In this document: piece after piece, positions 1 to 7,887 of the stretch | How positions within the stretch are numbered: position 1 is the stretch's first letter | Layout of the letters: each line of letters starts with the position of its first letter | Assembly (NCBI GenBank): GCA_023425455.1 | Contig: JAFACP010000263.1 | Location: 1 to 12,217 of the forward strand | Source of the DNA: Pseudomonadota bacterium | GTDB taxonomy: Bacteria > Pseudomonadota > Gammaproteobacteria > Enterobacterales > Enterobacteriaceae | Direction of reading: 5' to 3' | DNA: 12,217 nucleotides | Notes under the pieces: model-generated | Databases searched by the model: none | Told to the model about the DNA's origin: nothing | The model's input: only the letters and a program-made list of their open reading frames with translations | Program-made: the position numbers and the translations under genes

Positions 1-529
1 GGTGGATTACCAGAACGGGGCCATCAGCGCGTTACAGCGTCAGCACCAGCGTTTTGATATCTGGGCCGAGCGGTTAAATGTCAGCCCTGGCGCGCTGAAC
101 GACGCTTTCCTCAATGCGATGGCCGAGATTTGCGCGCCGTTGCCTGGGGCTGTTTCACTGCTTGACGCGCTCAGGGGCAAGGTCAAACTGGGGATCATCA
201 CCAACGGTTTTACCGCCCTGCAGCAGATCCGCCTGGAGCGAACCGGCCTGCGCGATCACTTCGATGCGCTGGTGATCTCTGAGGAGGTGGGGGTGCCAAA
301 ACCCGACCCACGTATTTTCGATTATGCGCTGGCGCAGGCGGGCAACCCCGATCGCGAGCGCGTGCTGATGGTTGGCGATACCGCTGAGTCGGATATTCTC
401 GGCGGCATGAAATCCGGTTTGTCGACCGTCTGGCTGAATGCGCATGGGCGTGCGCAGCCTGAAGGTATTGAGCCGACCTGGACCGTCACCTCATTGAGCG
501 AACTGGAGCAACTCCTGTGTAAACAATGA
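1..529 (+). CDS. yjjG: YjjG, HAD-family 5'-nucleotidase / pyrimidine nucleotide phosphatase (3' part only)
   Basis: Partial gene: the window opens inside it. The frame runs from base 2 to a TGA at 527-529, giving 175 residues, about 50 short of the 225 of E. coli YjjG. Known role of the family: a cytosolic HAD phosphatase that dephosphorylates nucleoside monophosphates, notably dUMP, dTMP and damaged pyrimidine nucleotides, as house-cleaning. Visible motifs, numbered in the fragment: HAD motif II IITNG (Thr67), motif III Lys100 in GVPKP, and motif [11 protein letters not shown] (Asp126 and Asp131, Mg2+ binding). The nucleophile motif DxDxT lies upstream of the window and cannot be checked. 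The C-terminus EQLLCKQ is almost identical to the E. coli end. prfC follows 92 bases downstream on the same strand. Confidence 0.93.
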   Translation, partial: VDYQNGAISALQRQHQRFDIWAERLNVSPGALNDAFLNAMAEICAPLPGAVSLLDALRGKVKLGIITNGFTALQQIRLERTGLRDHFDALVISEEVGVPKPDPRIFDYALAQAGNPDRERVLMVGDTAESDILGGMKSGLSTVWLNAHGRAQPEGIEPTWTVTSLSELEQLLCKQ

Positions 530-582
530 TTGCCTGCCCCCAGTTGATGGGTAAAATAGCCGCATTTTTCGTATTCCATGAT

Positions 583-601
583 GCGCGGCCGGCGGCCGTG
601 C
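583..601 (+). other. Strong GC hairpin in the prfC leader
   Basis: GCGCGGCC at 583-590 pairs with GGCCGTGC at 594-601 across a 3-base loop. This gives an 8-bp stem with one G-T wobble, ending 20 bases before the prfC start codon. It is followed by TTATATAAG rather than a clean T-run. It could be a weak yjjG terminator, a transcript-stabilising structure or a translational element of prfC. The pairing is seen directly; the role is not shown. Confidence 0.5.
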
Positions 602-621
602 TTATATAAGAAGATTTGATT

Positions 622-2211
622 ATGACGTTGTCTCCTTATCTGCAAGAGGTGGCCAAACGCCGCACTTTTGCCATTATTTCCCACCCGGATGCCGGTAAAA
701 CGACCATCACCGAGAAGGTGCTGTTATTCGGACAGGCTATCCAGACTGCCGGTACTGTTAAAGGCCGCGGCTCCAGCCAGCATGCGAAATCAGACTGGAT
801 GGAGATGGAAAAGCAGCGTGGTATCTCGATCACCACCTCCGTGATGCAGTTCCCGTATCACGACTGCCTGGTGAACCTGCTGGATACCCCGGGGCACGAA
901 GACTTCTCGGAAGATACCTACCGCACGCTGACGGCCGTTGACTGCTGTCTGATGGTTATCGATGCCGCAAAAGGGGTTGAAGATCGTACCCGTAAGCTGA
1001 TGGAAGTCACCCGTCTGCGCGATACGCCGATCCTCACCTTTATGAACAAACTTGACCGTGACATCCGCGATCCGATGGAGCTGATGGATGAAGTGGAAAA
1101 CGAGCTGAAGATCGCCTGTGCGCCGATCACCTGGCCAATCGGCTGCGGTAAGTTATTCAAGGGCGTTTATCACCTCTATAAAGACGAGACCTATCTGTAT
1201 CAAACCGGTCAGGGTCACACGATTCAGGAAGTGCGCATTGTTAAAGGTCTGGATAACCCGGATCTGGATACCGCGGTAGGTGAAGAGCTGGCCGCGCAGC
1301 TGCGTGATGAGCTGGAGCTGGTTAAAGGGGCGTCTCACGAGTTCGATAAAGAGCTGTTCCTGAGCGGCGAAATCACCCCGGTATTCTTCGGTACTGCGTT
1401 GGGTAACTTTGGCGTCGACCATATGCTCGACGGTCTGGTGGAGTGGGCGCCGCGGCCAATGCCGCGTAAAACCGACACCCGTGAAGTGGAAGCCAGCGAA
1501 GAGAAATTTAGCGGCTTTGTCTTCAAGATTCAGGCCAATATGGACCCGAAACACCGTGACCGCGTGGCCTTTATGCGCGTCGTCTCCGGTAAATATGAGA
1601 AAGGGATGAAGCTGCGCCAGGTGCGGATCGGTAAAGACGTGGTGATCTCTGACGCGCTGACCTTTATGGCCGGTGACCGTTCGCACGTTGAAGAAGCCTA
1701 CCCGGGTGACATTATTGGTCTGCACAACCACGGCACGATCCAGATCGGCGATACCTTCACGCAGGGCGAGATGATGAAGTTCACCGGTATTCCGAACTTC
1801 GCGCCGGAGCTGTTCCGTCGTATTCGCCTGAAAGATCCGCTGAAGCAGAAACAGTTGCTGAAAGGCCTGGTACAGCTGTCCGAAGAGGGCGCCGTTCAGG
1901 TGTTCCGTCCGATTGCCAACAACGATCTGATCGTGGGTGCGGTAGGGGTGCTGCAGTTTGATGTGGTGGTGGCGCGTCTGAAGAGCGAATACAACGTTGA
2001 AGCGATTTACGAATCGGTGAACGTGGCGACCGCACGCTGGGTGGAGTGTTCCGACGTGAAGAAATTCGAAGAGTTTAAGCGTAAGAACGAAATTCAGCTG
2101 GCGCTGGATGGCGGCGATAATCTGACCTATATCGCCCCGACCATGGTAAACCTGAACCTGACCCAGGAACGTTATCCTGACGTTCAGTTCCGTAAAACAC
2201 GCGAACACTAA
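622..2211 (+). CDS. prfC: Peptide chain release factor 3 (RF3), translational GTPase
   Basis: Cytosolic GTPase that recycles RF1 and RF2 from the ribosome after peptide release. The ATG at 622 gives [14 protein letters not shown] and 529 residues, the E. coli RF3 length; a TTG two codons upstream (616) stays in frame but is not needed. GTPase motifs are all present: P-loop SHPDAGKTT (residues 20-28), switch II DTPGH (88-92) and NKLD (142-145). The C-terminal half contains the conserved blocks [34 protein letters not shown] and VGVLQFDVV of the RF3 beta-barrel and C-terminal domains. The ribosome-binding site is weak (AGAAG at 610-614). A strong hairpin sits just upstream and a factor-independent terminator follows the stop. 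It is probably expressed apart from osmY. Confidence 0.98.
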   Translation: MTLSPYLQEVAKRRTFAIISHPDAGKTTITEKVLLFGQAIQTAGTVKGRGSSQHAKSDWMEMEKQRGISITTSVMQFPYHDCLVNLLDTPGHEDFSEDTYRTLTAVDCCLMVIDAAKGVEDRTRKLMEVTRLRDTPILTFMNKLDRDIRDPMELMDEVENELKIACAPITWPIGCGKLFKGVYHLYKDETYLYQTGQGHTIQEVRIVKGLDNPDLDTAVGEELAAQLRDELELVKGASHEFDKELFLSGEITPVFFGTALGNFGVDHMLDGLVEWAPRPMPRKTDTREVEASEEKFSGFVFKIQANMDPKHRDRVAFMRVVSGKYEKGMKLRQVRIGKDVVISDALTFMAGDRSHVEEAYPGDIIGLHNHGTIQIGDTFTQGEMMKFTGIPNFAPELFRRIRLKDPLKQKQLLKGLVQLSEEGAVQVFRPIANNDLIVGAVGVLQFDVVVARLKSEYNVEAIYESVNVATARWVECSDVKKFEEFKRKNEIQLALDGGDNLTYIAPTMVNLNLTQERYPDVQFRKTREH

Positions 2212-2224
2212 TCAATCCTGCCTC

Positions 2225-2256
2225 AGAGCACGGCGGCCTGCCGTGCTCTTCGTTAT
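2225..2256 (+). terminator. Factor-independent terminator of prfC
   Basis: AGAGCACGGC (2225-2234) and GCCGTGCTCT (2240-2249) form a perfect 10-bp stem with the 5-base loop GGCCT. It begins 14 bases after the prfC stop. The tail TCGTTATT is T-rich but not a pure T-run, so efficiency may be moderate. Confidence 0.85.
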
Positions 2257-2359
2257 TCCTGCACTTCTCTTTCCGTTGCGGAATGTTCTTAAATGCCTGT
2301 GTTTTACGGCGAATTGCGCGTTTTTTGCCCGATTCCGAAAGCGGCATCCTGAGAGTGAT

Positions 2360-2369
2360 CTATATTTAA
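2360..2369 (+). promoter_or_regulatory. Sigma-S-type -10 element of the osmY promoter
   Basis: The intergenic stretch 2212-2518 (307 bases) holds the prfC terminator, an AT-rich leader and this promoter. CTATATTTAA at 2360-2369 matches the extended sigma-S -10 pattern (C at -13, TATA core, TAA after the hexamer). The hexamer at -35 spacing (2338-2343, AAAGCG) does not resemble TTGACA, which is typical of promoters favouring sigma-S. E. coli osmY is a classic RpoS-dependent, osmotically and stationary-phase induced gene. The inferred start near 2373 leaves a leader of about 146 bases, with a small GCTCG/CGAGC hairpin at 2485-2499 just before the ribosome-binding site. Confidence 0.6.
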
Positions 2370-2518
2370 CTCACTGTTTAGCGCTGAATGCGGATATTAA
2401 AACTACAAAATGTGGGTTTTACGGTTATCCGTATTGTTTCTATCTCATTTAGCGCGACTTAACTGAAGTGTAAGGATGGCTATCGCTCGAATAACGAGCA
2501 CACCACAGGAGTAATGTG

Positions 2519-3136
2519 ATGACGATGACAGGACTGAAAATTTCTAAAACTCTGCTGGCCGTTGTACTGGGTAGTGTTCTGGCAAGCGGTTCCGCACTGG
2601 CGGAGAGCAGCACCATGGATAACGCTCAGTCGGCTGCCAACAGTGCCGGTGAAAAAATCGATAGCTCTATGAATAAAGTCGGTAATTTCATGGATGACAG
2701 CGCCATCACCGCCAAAGTGAAAGCGGCGCTGGTGGACGATGAAAGTATCAAAAGCACCGATATTTCGGTAAAAACCGATAAAAAGGTGGTTACCCTTAGC
2801 GGGTTTGTGGTGAGCCAGGCACAGGCCGAACAGGCGGTGAAAGTGGCGAAAGGCGTTGAGGGTGTCACCTCCGTCAGCGACAAACTGCACGTGCGTGACA
2901 GTAAGACCACCTCCGTGAAGGGCTATGCAGGCGATACTGCAACCACCAGCGAAATCAAAGCTAAACTATTAGCAGATGATGTCGTGCCATCCCGGAAAGT
3001 GAAAGTGGAGACCACTGACGGTGTCGTTCAGTTGTCCGGTACGGTGGATTCTCAGGCGCAAATCGAGCGCGCCGAAGCCATTGCAAAAGCTGTTGATGGC
3101 GTCAAAAGCGTTAAAAACGATCTGAAAGTGAAGTAA
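2519..3136 (+). CDS. osmY: OsmY, periplasmic BON-domain protein (osmotically inducible)
   Basis: 205 residues from the ATG at 2519 (E. coli OsmY: 201). An in-frame GTG at 2516 directly precedes it. I prefer the ATG because AGGAG at 2507-2511 is better spaced and MTMT matches the E. coli start. The N-terminus is a Sec signal peptide: positive Lys7 and Lys10, hydrophobic [12 protein letters not shown], and a cleavage site after Ala26-Leu27-Ala28. Two BON domains follow (about residues 55-123 and 134-203), both with the pattern of a short VKTD-type strand, VVxLSG and a helix rich in QAQ/AKAV, ending in VxSVxxxL. Known role: periplasmic chaperone-like protein made under osmotic stress and in stationary phase, also known to leave the cell. 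The linker before the first BON domain is slightly longer than in E. coli. Confidence 0.96.
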   Translation: MTMTGLKISKTLLAVVLGSVLASGSALAESSTMDNAQSAANSAGEKIDSSMNKVGNFMDDSAITAKVKAALVDDESIKSTDISVKTDKKVVTLSGFVVSQAQAEQAVKVAKGVEGVTSVSDKLHVRDSKTTSVKGYAGDTATTSEIKAKLLADDVVPSRKVKVETTDGVVQLSGTVDSQAQIERAEAIAKAVDGVKSVKNDLKVK

Positions 3137-3145
3137 CACCCCACC

Positions 3146-3177
3146 TTCGTTCTTCTGGCGGCGGTCAGGGGAACGAA
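3146..3177 (+). other. Imperfect hairpin after osmY
   Basis: TTCGTTCTTCTG (3146-3157) pairs with CAGGGGAACGAA (3166-3177) over an 8-base loop. The 12-bp stem has two G-U wobbles in the transcript. It starts 9 bases after the osmY stop. The tail is A-rich (ATAAAAATT), so it is not a standard terminator. It may protect the osmY 3' end or act as a partial terminator before ytjA. Confidence 0.5.
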
Positions 3178-3256
3178 ATAAAAATTATACCTGGAACAAG
3201 TGCAGTTGAGCGCTCGCGAGATGCGATCGACATTAACTATGGTAAAGGAGAGTCTT

Positions 3257-3418
3257 ATGTTTCGTTGGGGCATTATATTTCTGGTGATCGCGTTAATTGC
3301 CGCCGCGCTGGGCTTCGGTGGTCTGGCAGGTACTGCGGCAGGGGCTGCGAAGATTGTCTTCGTCGTCGGTATTATCCTGTTTCTGGTCAGCCTGTTTACC
3401 GGACGACGTCGTCCATAG
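3257..3418 (+). CDS. ytjA: YtjA, small two-helix inner-membrane protein (DUF1328)
   Basis: 53 residues from the ATG at 3257, which has an excellent ribosome-binding site (AAGGAG at 3245-3250, 6 bases away). The frame is open further upstream, to a GTG at 3200, but the ATG product [10 protein letters not shown]... has the length and sequence of E. coli YtjA. Two hydrophobic helices are visible, about residues 4-24 and 31-48. They are joined by a Gly/Ala-rich turn ([14 protein letters not shown]), and the tail GRRRP is basic and probably cytosolic. Function is unknown; DUF1328 proteins are small membrane proteins, often near stress genes. It lies 120 bases after osmY and ends at a clear terminator, so it may be read from osmY or from its own promoter. 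Confidence 0.9.
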
Positions 3419-3445
3419 CTAAGCACCTTTTGCCAGTCACCTCAG

Positions 3446-3476
3446 AGCCAGTCCATCGGACTGGCTTTTCTGGTTT
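3446..3476 (+). terminator. Factor-independent terminator of ytjA
   Basis: AGCCAGTCC (3446-3454) and GGACTGGCT (3458-3466) form a perfect 9-bp stem with the 3-base loop ATC, followed by TTTCTGGTTT. It starts 28 bases after the ytjA stop and separates osmY-ytjA from yjjU. Confidence 0.85.
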
Positions 3477-3538
3477 GAGTCCTGCAGTGGGTATGCGTTA
3501 CTGTGTGGAAACAGAACAAACAGAACAGGAAAGCAGAG

Positions 3539-4591
3539 GTGGGACAACGAATTCCCGTTACGCTTGGTAATATCGCGCCGCTGGCGCTTAAACCTTTTCG
3601 CCCGGGCAGGCTGGCGCTGGTGTGCGAGGGGGGCGGACAGCGCGGCATTTTTACGGCCGGTGTGCTGGATGAATTCATGCGGGCGCAATTCAATCCGTTC
3701 GATCTGTTTCTTGGCACCTCGGCAGGGGCGCAAAACCTCTCCGCCTATGTCTGCAACCAGCGCGGCTACGCCCGCAGGGTCATTATGCGCTACACCACGT
3801 CGCGCGAGTTTTTTAACCCGGTGCGCTTTGTTCGCGGCGGTAATCTGATCGACCTTGACTGGCTACTGGATTCCACCTCACACCAGATGCCGCTGGCGAT
3901 GGATGCCGCGTCGCGCCTGTTCGATTCGGGCAAAGAGTTCTGGATGTGCGCCAGCCGTGGTGATGATTACAGCGCAGGCTACTTTTCCCCGCACAAAGAG
4001 AACTGGCTCGATATCATTCGCGCCTCCAGTGCGATTCCGGGTTTTTACCGCACCGGGGCGCTGCTCGGGGGCATAAACTATCTCGATGGCGGCATCAGCG
4101 ATCCCGTCCCGGTGCAGGAAGCGGCGCGTCGCGGGGCGAAAACCATCGTGGTGATCCGCACCGTGCCTTCGCAAATGTACTACACCCCGCAGTGGTTTAA
4201 GCGTATGGAACGCTGGCTTGGCGACAGCAGCCTGCAGCCGCTGGTGGATATCGCCAGACTGCATGAAACCAGCTATGGCGAGATGCAACGCTTTATTGAA
4301 AAGCCCCCCGGTCGGCTGCGTATTTTTGAAATCTACCCGCCAAAACCCCTTGTCAGCATGGCGCTGGGCAGCCGCCTGCCGGCGCTGCGTGATGACTATA
4401 AGACCGGACGACTGTGCGGGCGCTATTTCCTGGCGACGGTGGGGAAAATGCTGGCGGAACACCCGCCGGTGCGGCGCCACAAGCGGATCATCACCCCGCC
4501 TGCGAGTGTGGCGAATGACGCGCTGACTCTGCCGCTGGTTGATGTTCCGCAGGCCAATGATGCGCCACTGGATAACGAGGATCTGGCGTGA
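3539..4591 (+). CDS. yjjU: YjjU, patatin-like phospholipase family protein
   Basis: 350 residues from a GTG at 3539, chosen because AGGAA (3527-3531) lies 7 bases upstream and the product begins MGQRIPVTLGN as in E. coli (357 residues). An in-frame GTG at 3503 would add 12 lysine- and glutamine-rich residues without a good binding site. The Ser-Asp dyad of patatin-like enzymes is complete: oxyanion loop GGGQRG (31-36), nucleophile elbow GTSAG with Ser61, and Asp183 in DGG (183-185). There is no signal peptide, so it is probably cytosolic or peripheral. It is predicted to hydrolyse acyl esters, but the substrate is not known to me. The last four bases overlap the start of yjjV (GTGA), indicating translational coupling. 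Confidence 0.94.
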   Translation: MGQRIPVTLGNIAPLALKPFRPGRLALVCEGGGQRGIFTAGVLDEFMRAQFNPFDLFLGTSAGAQNLSAYVCNQRGYARRVIMRYTTSREFFNPVRFVRGGNLIDLDWLLDSTSHQMPLAMDAASRLFDSGKEFWMCASRGDDYSAGYFSPHKENWLDIIRASSAIPGFYRTGALLGGINYLDGGISDPVPVQEAARRGAKTIVVIRTVPSQMYYTPQWFKRMERWLGDSSLQPLVDIARLHETSYGEMQRFIEKPPGRLRIFEIYPPKPLVSMALGSRLPALRDDYKTGRLCGRYFLATVGKMLAEHPPVRRHKRIITPPASVANDALTLPLVDVPQANDAPLDNEDLA

Positions 4592-5370
4592 GCTATTGCT
4601 TTGTCGACACCCATTGTCACTTTGATTTTCCGCCGTTTACAGGTGATGAAGCGCAGAGCATTCAACGCGCTGCCGAGGCGGGTGTGCGGGCGATCATTGT
4701 CCCCGCTGTTGAAGCGGCATATTTTGAACGGGTGCTGATGCTCGCCCGGGGTCATGACGCGCTGTATGCCGCGCTGGGGCTGCACCCGATCGTTATCGAG
4801 CGCCACGTTGATGAGCATCTCGACAAGCTGGAGGGCCTGCTGCAAAGCCGGGAGGCGACGCTGGTGGCCGTGGGGGAGATCGGGCTCGATCTCTATCGCG
4901 ACGATCCGCATTTTGAGCGTCAGCAAACGATCCTTGATGCCCAGCTCAGGCTGGCAAAACGCCACGATCTGCCGGTCATTCTTCACTCCAGACGCACGCA
5001 CGACAAGCTGGCGATGCATCTCAAACGTATCGACTTGCCGCGTAAAGGCGTGATACACGGCTTTTCAGGCAGCCTGCAGCAGGCACAACGTTTTATCGCG
5101 CTGGGCTACAAAATTGGCGTTGGCGGAACCATTACTTATCCGCGCGCCAGCAAAACCCGTGAAGTGATGGCGCAGCTGCCGCTTGCCTCTCTGCTGCTGG
5201 AAACGGATGCGCCCGATATGCCGCTAAACGGTTTTCAGGGGCAGCCGAACCGTCCGGAAATGGCCGCCCGCGTCTTTGCCACCCTGTGCGAGCTGCGCCC
5301 TGAACCGCAGGATATTATTGCCGGAGCGTTACTGGCCAATACCCGCGCGCTGTTCGGCATCCCACTATAG
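4588..5370 (+). CDS. yjjV: YjjV, TatD-family metal-dependent hydrolase
   Basis: 260 residues from a GTG at 4588 inside the yjjU stop (E. coli YjjV: 259). The TatD metal site is complete: HCH (His9 and His11), Glu97 in GEIGLD, His133 in ILHSRR, His157 in VIHGFSG and Asp207 in LETDAPD. The family adopts a TIM barrel with a two-metal centre; TatD itself is a 3'-5' DNase, and relatives act on DNA or D-aminoacyl-tRNA. The exact substrate of YjjV is not settled as far as I know. It is co-transcribed with yjjU. Its TAG stop (5368-5370) lies within a CTATAG palindrome that also supplies the stop of the opposing yjjW gene, with no terminator hairpin between them. Confidence 0.95.
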   Translation: MSYCFVDTHCHFDFPPFTGDEAQSIQRAAEAGVRAIIVPAVEAAYFERVLMLARGHDALYAALGLHPIVIERHVDEHLDKLEGLLQSREATLVAVGEIGLDLYRDDPHFERQQTILDAQLRLAKRHDLPVILHSRRTHDKLAMHLKRIDLPRKGVIHGFSGSLQQAQRFIALGYKIGVGGTITYPRASKTREVMAQLPLASLLLETDAPDMPLNGFQGQPNRPEMAARVFATLCELRPEPQDIIAGALLANTRALFGIPL

Positions 5371-6225
5371 ATAGAGCGCCGGGCGGATCACGGTGATCCG
5401 CTGCGCTTCCAGCGCCTGCGCCAGCGGTTCAATGTCCTCTGGCGTGGCGCTGCGCCATGATGCGGCCTCGCCGTAAACGCCATGGGTGTGAAAGGCGTTG
5501 ATCCTCACCGGCACCTGTCCGAGCGAGCGGATAAACGCCGTCAGAGGCTGGATCTCCTGCAGATAATCGCACTGCTCCGGGATCACCAGCAGCCGCAGCT
5601 CGGTCAGACGCTGGTGCTGCGCCAGCCAGCGAATGCTGTGTTTGATCTGCGGGTTTTCGCGTCCGGTCAGAAAACGGTGATGTTCGTTTCCCCAGGCTTT
5701 GAGATCCAGCATGGCGCCGTCGACGAGCGGCAGGAGCTTTTGCCATCCGGTTTCGCTCAGTAAGCCATTGCTGTCCACCAGGCAGGTCAACCTCTGCAGC
5801 GCCGGGTCGGCTTTGATCGCGCTGAAAAGGGCCAGCAGAAACGGAAGCTGAGTGGTCGCCTCGCCGCCGCTCACCGTGATCCCCTCAATAAAGGGGGCCG
5901 CTTTGCGGATCTGAGCGAGGATCTCCTCCACGCTGAAGCGATGGGCCATCGGCGTCGCCTGCTGTTCACAGCGCTGCAGGCAGGTATCACACTGGCGGCA
6001 GTTGCTCTCCTGCCACCAGACGCGACCAGACTGAATATTCAGCGCGTCGTGGGGACAAAAAGGCACGCACTCGCCGCAGTCGTTACAGCGGCCAATTGTC
6101 CACGGGTTGTGACAGGTTTTACAGCGCAGGTTACACCCCTGCAGGAACAGCGCCAGGCGACTGCCCGGCCCGTCCACGCAGGAGAACGGAATGATCTGAC
6201 TAACTAAAGCGCATCTGCTGTTCAT
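5365..6225 (-). CDS. yjjW: YjjW, radical SAM glycyl-radical-enzyme activating protein
   Basis: 286 residues, ATG at 6225-6223, stop at 5367-5365. Radical SAM signature CNLRCKTC (Cys31, Cys35, Cys38) binds the catalytic 4Fe-4S cluster and S-adenosylmethionine. Two further ferredoxin-type clusters follow: Cys47, 50, 53, 57 and Cys76, 79, 82, 86. VSGGE (118-122) is the SAM-binding GGE motif. The extra-cluster layout is that of activases for glycerol dehydratase-type glycyl radical enzymes rather than the short PflA type. It would abstract hydrogen from a glycine of its partner, here almost certainly YjjI. The start overlaps the last 26 bases of yjjI, and no good ribosome-binding site is seen, so translation is probably coupled. 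It is oxygen-sensitive chemistry and therefore likely anaerobic. Confidence 0.93.
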   Translation of the reverse strand: MNSRCALVSQIIPFSCVDGPGSRLALFLQGCNLRCKTCHNPWTIGRCNDCGECVPFCPHDALNIQSGRVWWQESNCRQCDTCLQRCEQQATPMAHRFSVEEILAQIRKAAPFIEGITVSGGEATTQLPFLLALFSAIKADPALQRLTCLVDSNGLLSETGWQKLLPLVDGAMLDLKAWGNEHHRFLTGRENPQIKHSIRWLAQHQRLTELRLLVIPEQCDYLQEIQPLTAFIRSLGQVPVRINAFHTHGVYGEAASWRSATPEDIEPLAQALEAQRITVIRPALYL

Positions 6226-7747
6226 GGCTTATCACGCGCGGCTGACGTTCCAGAATACGGGTGTTGCGTGCGGCCTCTTCCCCGAGCCAGGTGGTGTTGG
6301 TGCGCGATCCGGCTGCGCGATACTTCTCCAGGTCGGATAAGCGCACCATATAGCCGGTGACACGCACCAGATCGTTACCGGCTACATTGACGGTGAATTC
6401 ACGCATCCCGGCCTGAAACGCCCCGAGACAAAGCTGCATGACCGCCTGCGGATTACGCTTCACCGTCTGGTCCAGCGTCAGGATATCGCTGATCCCGGCG
6501 GTGTAGTACGGGTGGTGTGGGGCGACGGCTAACAGGTGGCTGACAGGATCGGGCTCCTCGCCGTAAGGCAGGCGCGTGCCCGGCGTTGTGCCGCTATCGC
6601 TGCTGATCCCTGACTGGGCGTGCAGCATCGCACGTTTTTTCCAGCCGTGTCTGACCGGGGTATTCTCCACAAACGCGGCAAGCCAGGCGCTGATGCGATA
6701 GCCCAGCGCGTTAGGCTGTTCATCCTTGCCGTAGCGCCCCTGTATGCCTGCTTTCTCGCACAGGATTGTCACCGCTTCCGCCAGGCCGTAAATGCCAAAC
6801 ATCGGCACAAAACGCCCGGCATCAATCAGACCCTCCTTCACCAGGAAGCTATTCTCAAAGAAGCCCGATTGTTGGTACAGAAAATCGCAGCGTGCATCGA
6901 TGATGGCGATTTGCTGCTGACAGTAGTGCGGCAGGGTGCGGGTGAAGAAATCCTCAGGGGAGTGGCTGTGCCCGGCAATCGCCTTCAGGTTCAGGCGTAC
7001 CAGCGTGCTGCCACCTCCACCGGCAGGCAGAGAGTTGTAACAGCTCACCACGCCATAACCACCTTTTGTGAAAATTTTATCATTCACCAGACCATTAGAA
7101 ACATGGGGTTTACTGCAGTCACAGATATTTTTTGCCACCGTCAGCAGCAGCGATTCTGGCGTGATTTCAGGATCGTATATAAAGGTCAGATTAGGCGAAA
7201 CCTGCTTCAGTTCGGCATCTGCACGCAGGATCGCGCGCGCAATGGGGCTATCTTCCGGGCCAATGTTCGCATGTACAAAGGCATCCGGCAGCGTTCTGTC
7301 GAGATAACGCCAGAAACGTTTTATTCGGCTATCGATCTCTTCTTGTGTTAGAATTCTAACATATGGTTGCAGCAGCGCGTCGAGACGGCCGAGATAGACC
7401 GGCATCGATGTGACGGACGGCACATGGTGGTAAAGAATCGTGAGTAAAGCGAGCGCGTCATCAAGATCTTTCGCCCCTTCAAGCTCCAGCCATTCGGAGC
7501 CGTTCGCCAGAAATTTTGCATAGTCCGGCAGAACGTAGCGCGGTTTAAAAGGCGCATGGCCTTCAAACATGTCGCAGATAAAACCGCCGTCCAGCGCGGC
7601 GCGCGCCTCGTCTGACAGGGCCGGATAGGGGAGATTGTTCTCCGCTTCCAGCGCCAGAAAGTGTCGCTTTTGCTCAGGGGTGAGCACCGGGCTTGTCACA
7701 ATCTGCTGGCAACGTTGTTGCAGGGCATCAGTGCTGGAGTAGGGCAT
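6200..7747 (-). CDS. yjjI: YjjI, putative glycyl radical enzyme of unknown reaction (DUF3029)
   Basis: 515 residues (E. coli YjjI: 516), ATG at 7747-7745, with AAGGAC about 7 bases upstream on the - strand. The C-terminal RVTGY (462-466) fits the glycyl radical motif RVxG[FWY], with Gly465 as radical site. Cys236 in VVSCYNS is a candidate thiyl cysteine, followed by a Gly-rich loop GGGGST (243-248). The overlapping radical SAM activase gene yjjW supports the assignment. The glycine motif has about 50 residues after it, more than in pyruvate formate-lyase. Sequence resemblance around the motif is closer to anaerobic ribonucleotide reductase than to PFL, but I would not name a substrate. The gene also contains two DeoR operators and the deoP1 promoter of the divergent deo operon. 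Confidence 0.88.
   Translation of the reverse strand: MPYSSTDALQQRCQQIVTSPVLTPEQKRHFLALEAENNLPYPALSDEARAALDGGFICDMFEGHAPFKPRYVLPDYAKFLANGSEWLELEGAKDLDDALALLTILYHHVPSVTSMPVYLGRLDALLQPYVRILTQEEIDSRIKRFWRYLDRTLPDAFVHANIGPEDSPIARAILRADAELKQVSPNLTFIYDPEITPESLLLTVAKNICDCSKPHVSNGLVNDKIFTKGGYGVVSCYNSLPAGGGGSTLVRLNLKAIAGHSHSPEDFFTRTLPHYCQQQIAIIDARCDFLYQQSGFFENSFLVKEGLIDAGRFVPMFGIYGLAEAVTILCEKAGIQGRYGKDEQPNALGYRISAWLAAFVENTPVRHGWKKRAMLHAQSGISSDSGTTPGTRLPYGEEPDPVSHLLAVAPHHPYYTAGISDILTLDQTVKRNPQAVMQLCLGAFQAGMREFTVNVAGNDLVRVTGYMVRLSDLEKYRAAGSRTNTTWLGEEAARNTRILERQPRVISHEQQMRFS
7067..7082. promoter_or_regulatory. Probable DeoR auxiliary operator (deoOE) inside yjjI
   Basis: TGTGAAAATTTTATCA matches the DeoR operator palindrome TGTTAGAATTCTAACA at 12 of 16 positions. 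It lies 279 bases upstream of the perfect operator and 882 bases upstream of the deoP2 operator. In E. coli I recall an upstream operator OE at almost the same distances (about 279 and 878). It encodes Asp223-Thr227 of YjjI (DKIFT). Call rests on match plus spacing. Confidence 0.6.
7346..7361. promoter_or_regulatory. DeoR operator deoO1 at promoter deoP1, inside yjjI
   Basis: TGTTAGAATTCTAACA is a perfect 16-base palindrome and the consensus DeoR site. It starts 603 bases upstream of the deoP2 operator (E. coli O1-O2 spacing is about 599). On the + strand it contains TAGAAT (7349-7354), a 5-of-6 match to a -10 box, so DeoR binding would block deoP1. The -35 region is poor. Inferred start near 7361 would give a leader of about 650 bases, antisense to the 5' end of yjjI. 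It encodes Val130-Thr134 of YjjI with rare codons AGA and CTA. Confidence 0.88.
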
Positions 7748-7753
7748 ATTCGC

Positions 7754-7789
7754 GTCCTTGATTGTTCTGCGGAGGATGGGCGAATTGTA
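7754..7789 (-). promoter_or_regulatory. Candidate yjjI promoter -10 and ribosome-binding site
   Basis: On the - strand TACAAT (7789-7784) is a 5-of-6 match to the -10 consensus; a start near 7777 would leave a leader of about 30 bases. The ribosome-binding site AAGGAC is at 7759-7754. No good -35 hexamer is present at 16-18 bases, which suggests an activator is needed. An ATCAA half-site (7816-7812) falls at -39 to -35, where the downstream half of a class II FNR box would be; the other half is missing. Confidence 0.45.
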
Positions 7790-7862
7790 GAAAGAACGCC
7801 CGCCAGCGCTTTTGATCCCAAAGGGGTAATCGCGGTTTTAGTCAGCCGTTACGGCACTAAAG

Positions 7863-7878
7863 TTTGAATAAGATCTCA
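7863..7878. promoter_or_regulatory. CRP site 2 of deoP2
   Basis: TTTGA-N6-TCTCA, centre 7870.5, which is -93.5 relative to the inferred deoP2 start at 7964. This is the position of CRP-2 in E. coli deoP2, and the flanking bases also resemble it. One mismatch to consensus in each half. Confidence 0.75.
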
Positions 7879-7887
7879 TTACAGTAA

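Noticed and set aside
1153..2208. A 351-codon open frame on the - strand inside prfC
   Set aside because: It is the antisense of a highly conserved RF3 sequence; the product has no recognisable domain, and GC-rich codons keep the opposite frame open.
2243..2452. A 69-codon + strand frame between prfC and osmY
   Set aside because: It starts inside the prfC terminator stem and crosses the osmY promoter, with no ribosome-binding site.
3200..3256. Longer ytjA reading from a GTG at 3200
   Set aside because: No ribosome-binding site, and the ATG at 3257 has a strong one and gives the known 53-residue protein.
3475..3503. A sigma-70 promoter for yjjU (TTGAGT with TTACTG)
   Set aside because: The -10 candidate is too poor; yjjU must have a promoter after the terminator at 3446-3476, but I cannot place it.
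7092..7107. CCATTAGAAACATGGG as a DeoR operator
   Set aside because: Only about 7 of 16 matches, against 12 for the site at 7067, and the spacing is less fitting.
6620..7351. A 243-codon + strand frame antisense to yjjI
   Set aside because: Low-complexity basic product without family features; yjjI itself matches a known family over its full length.
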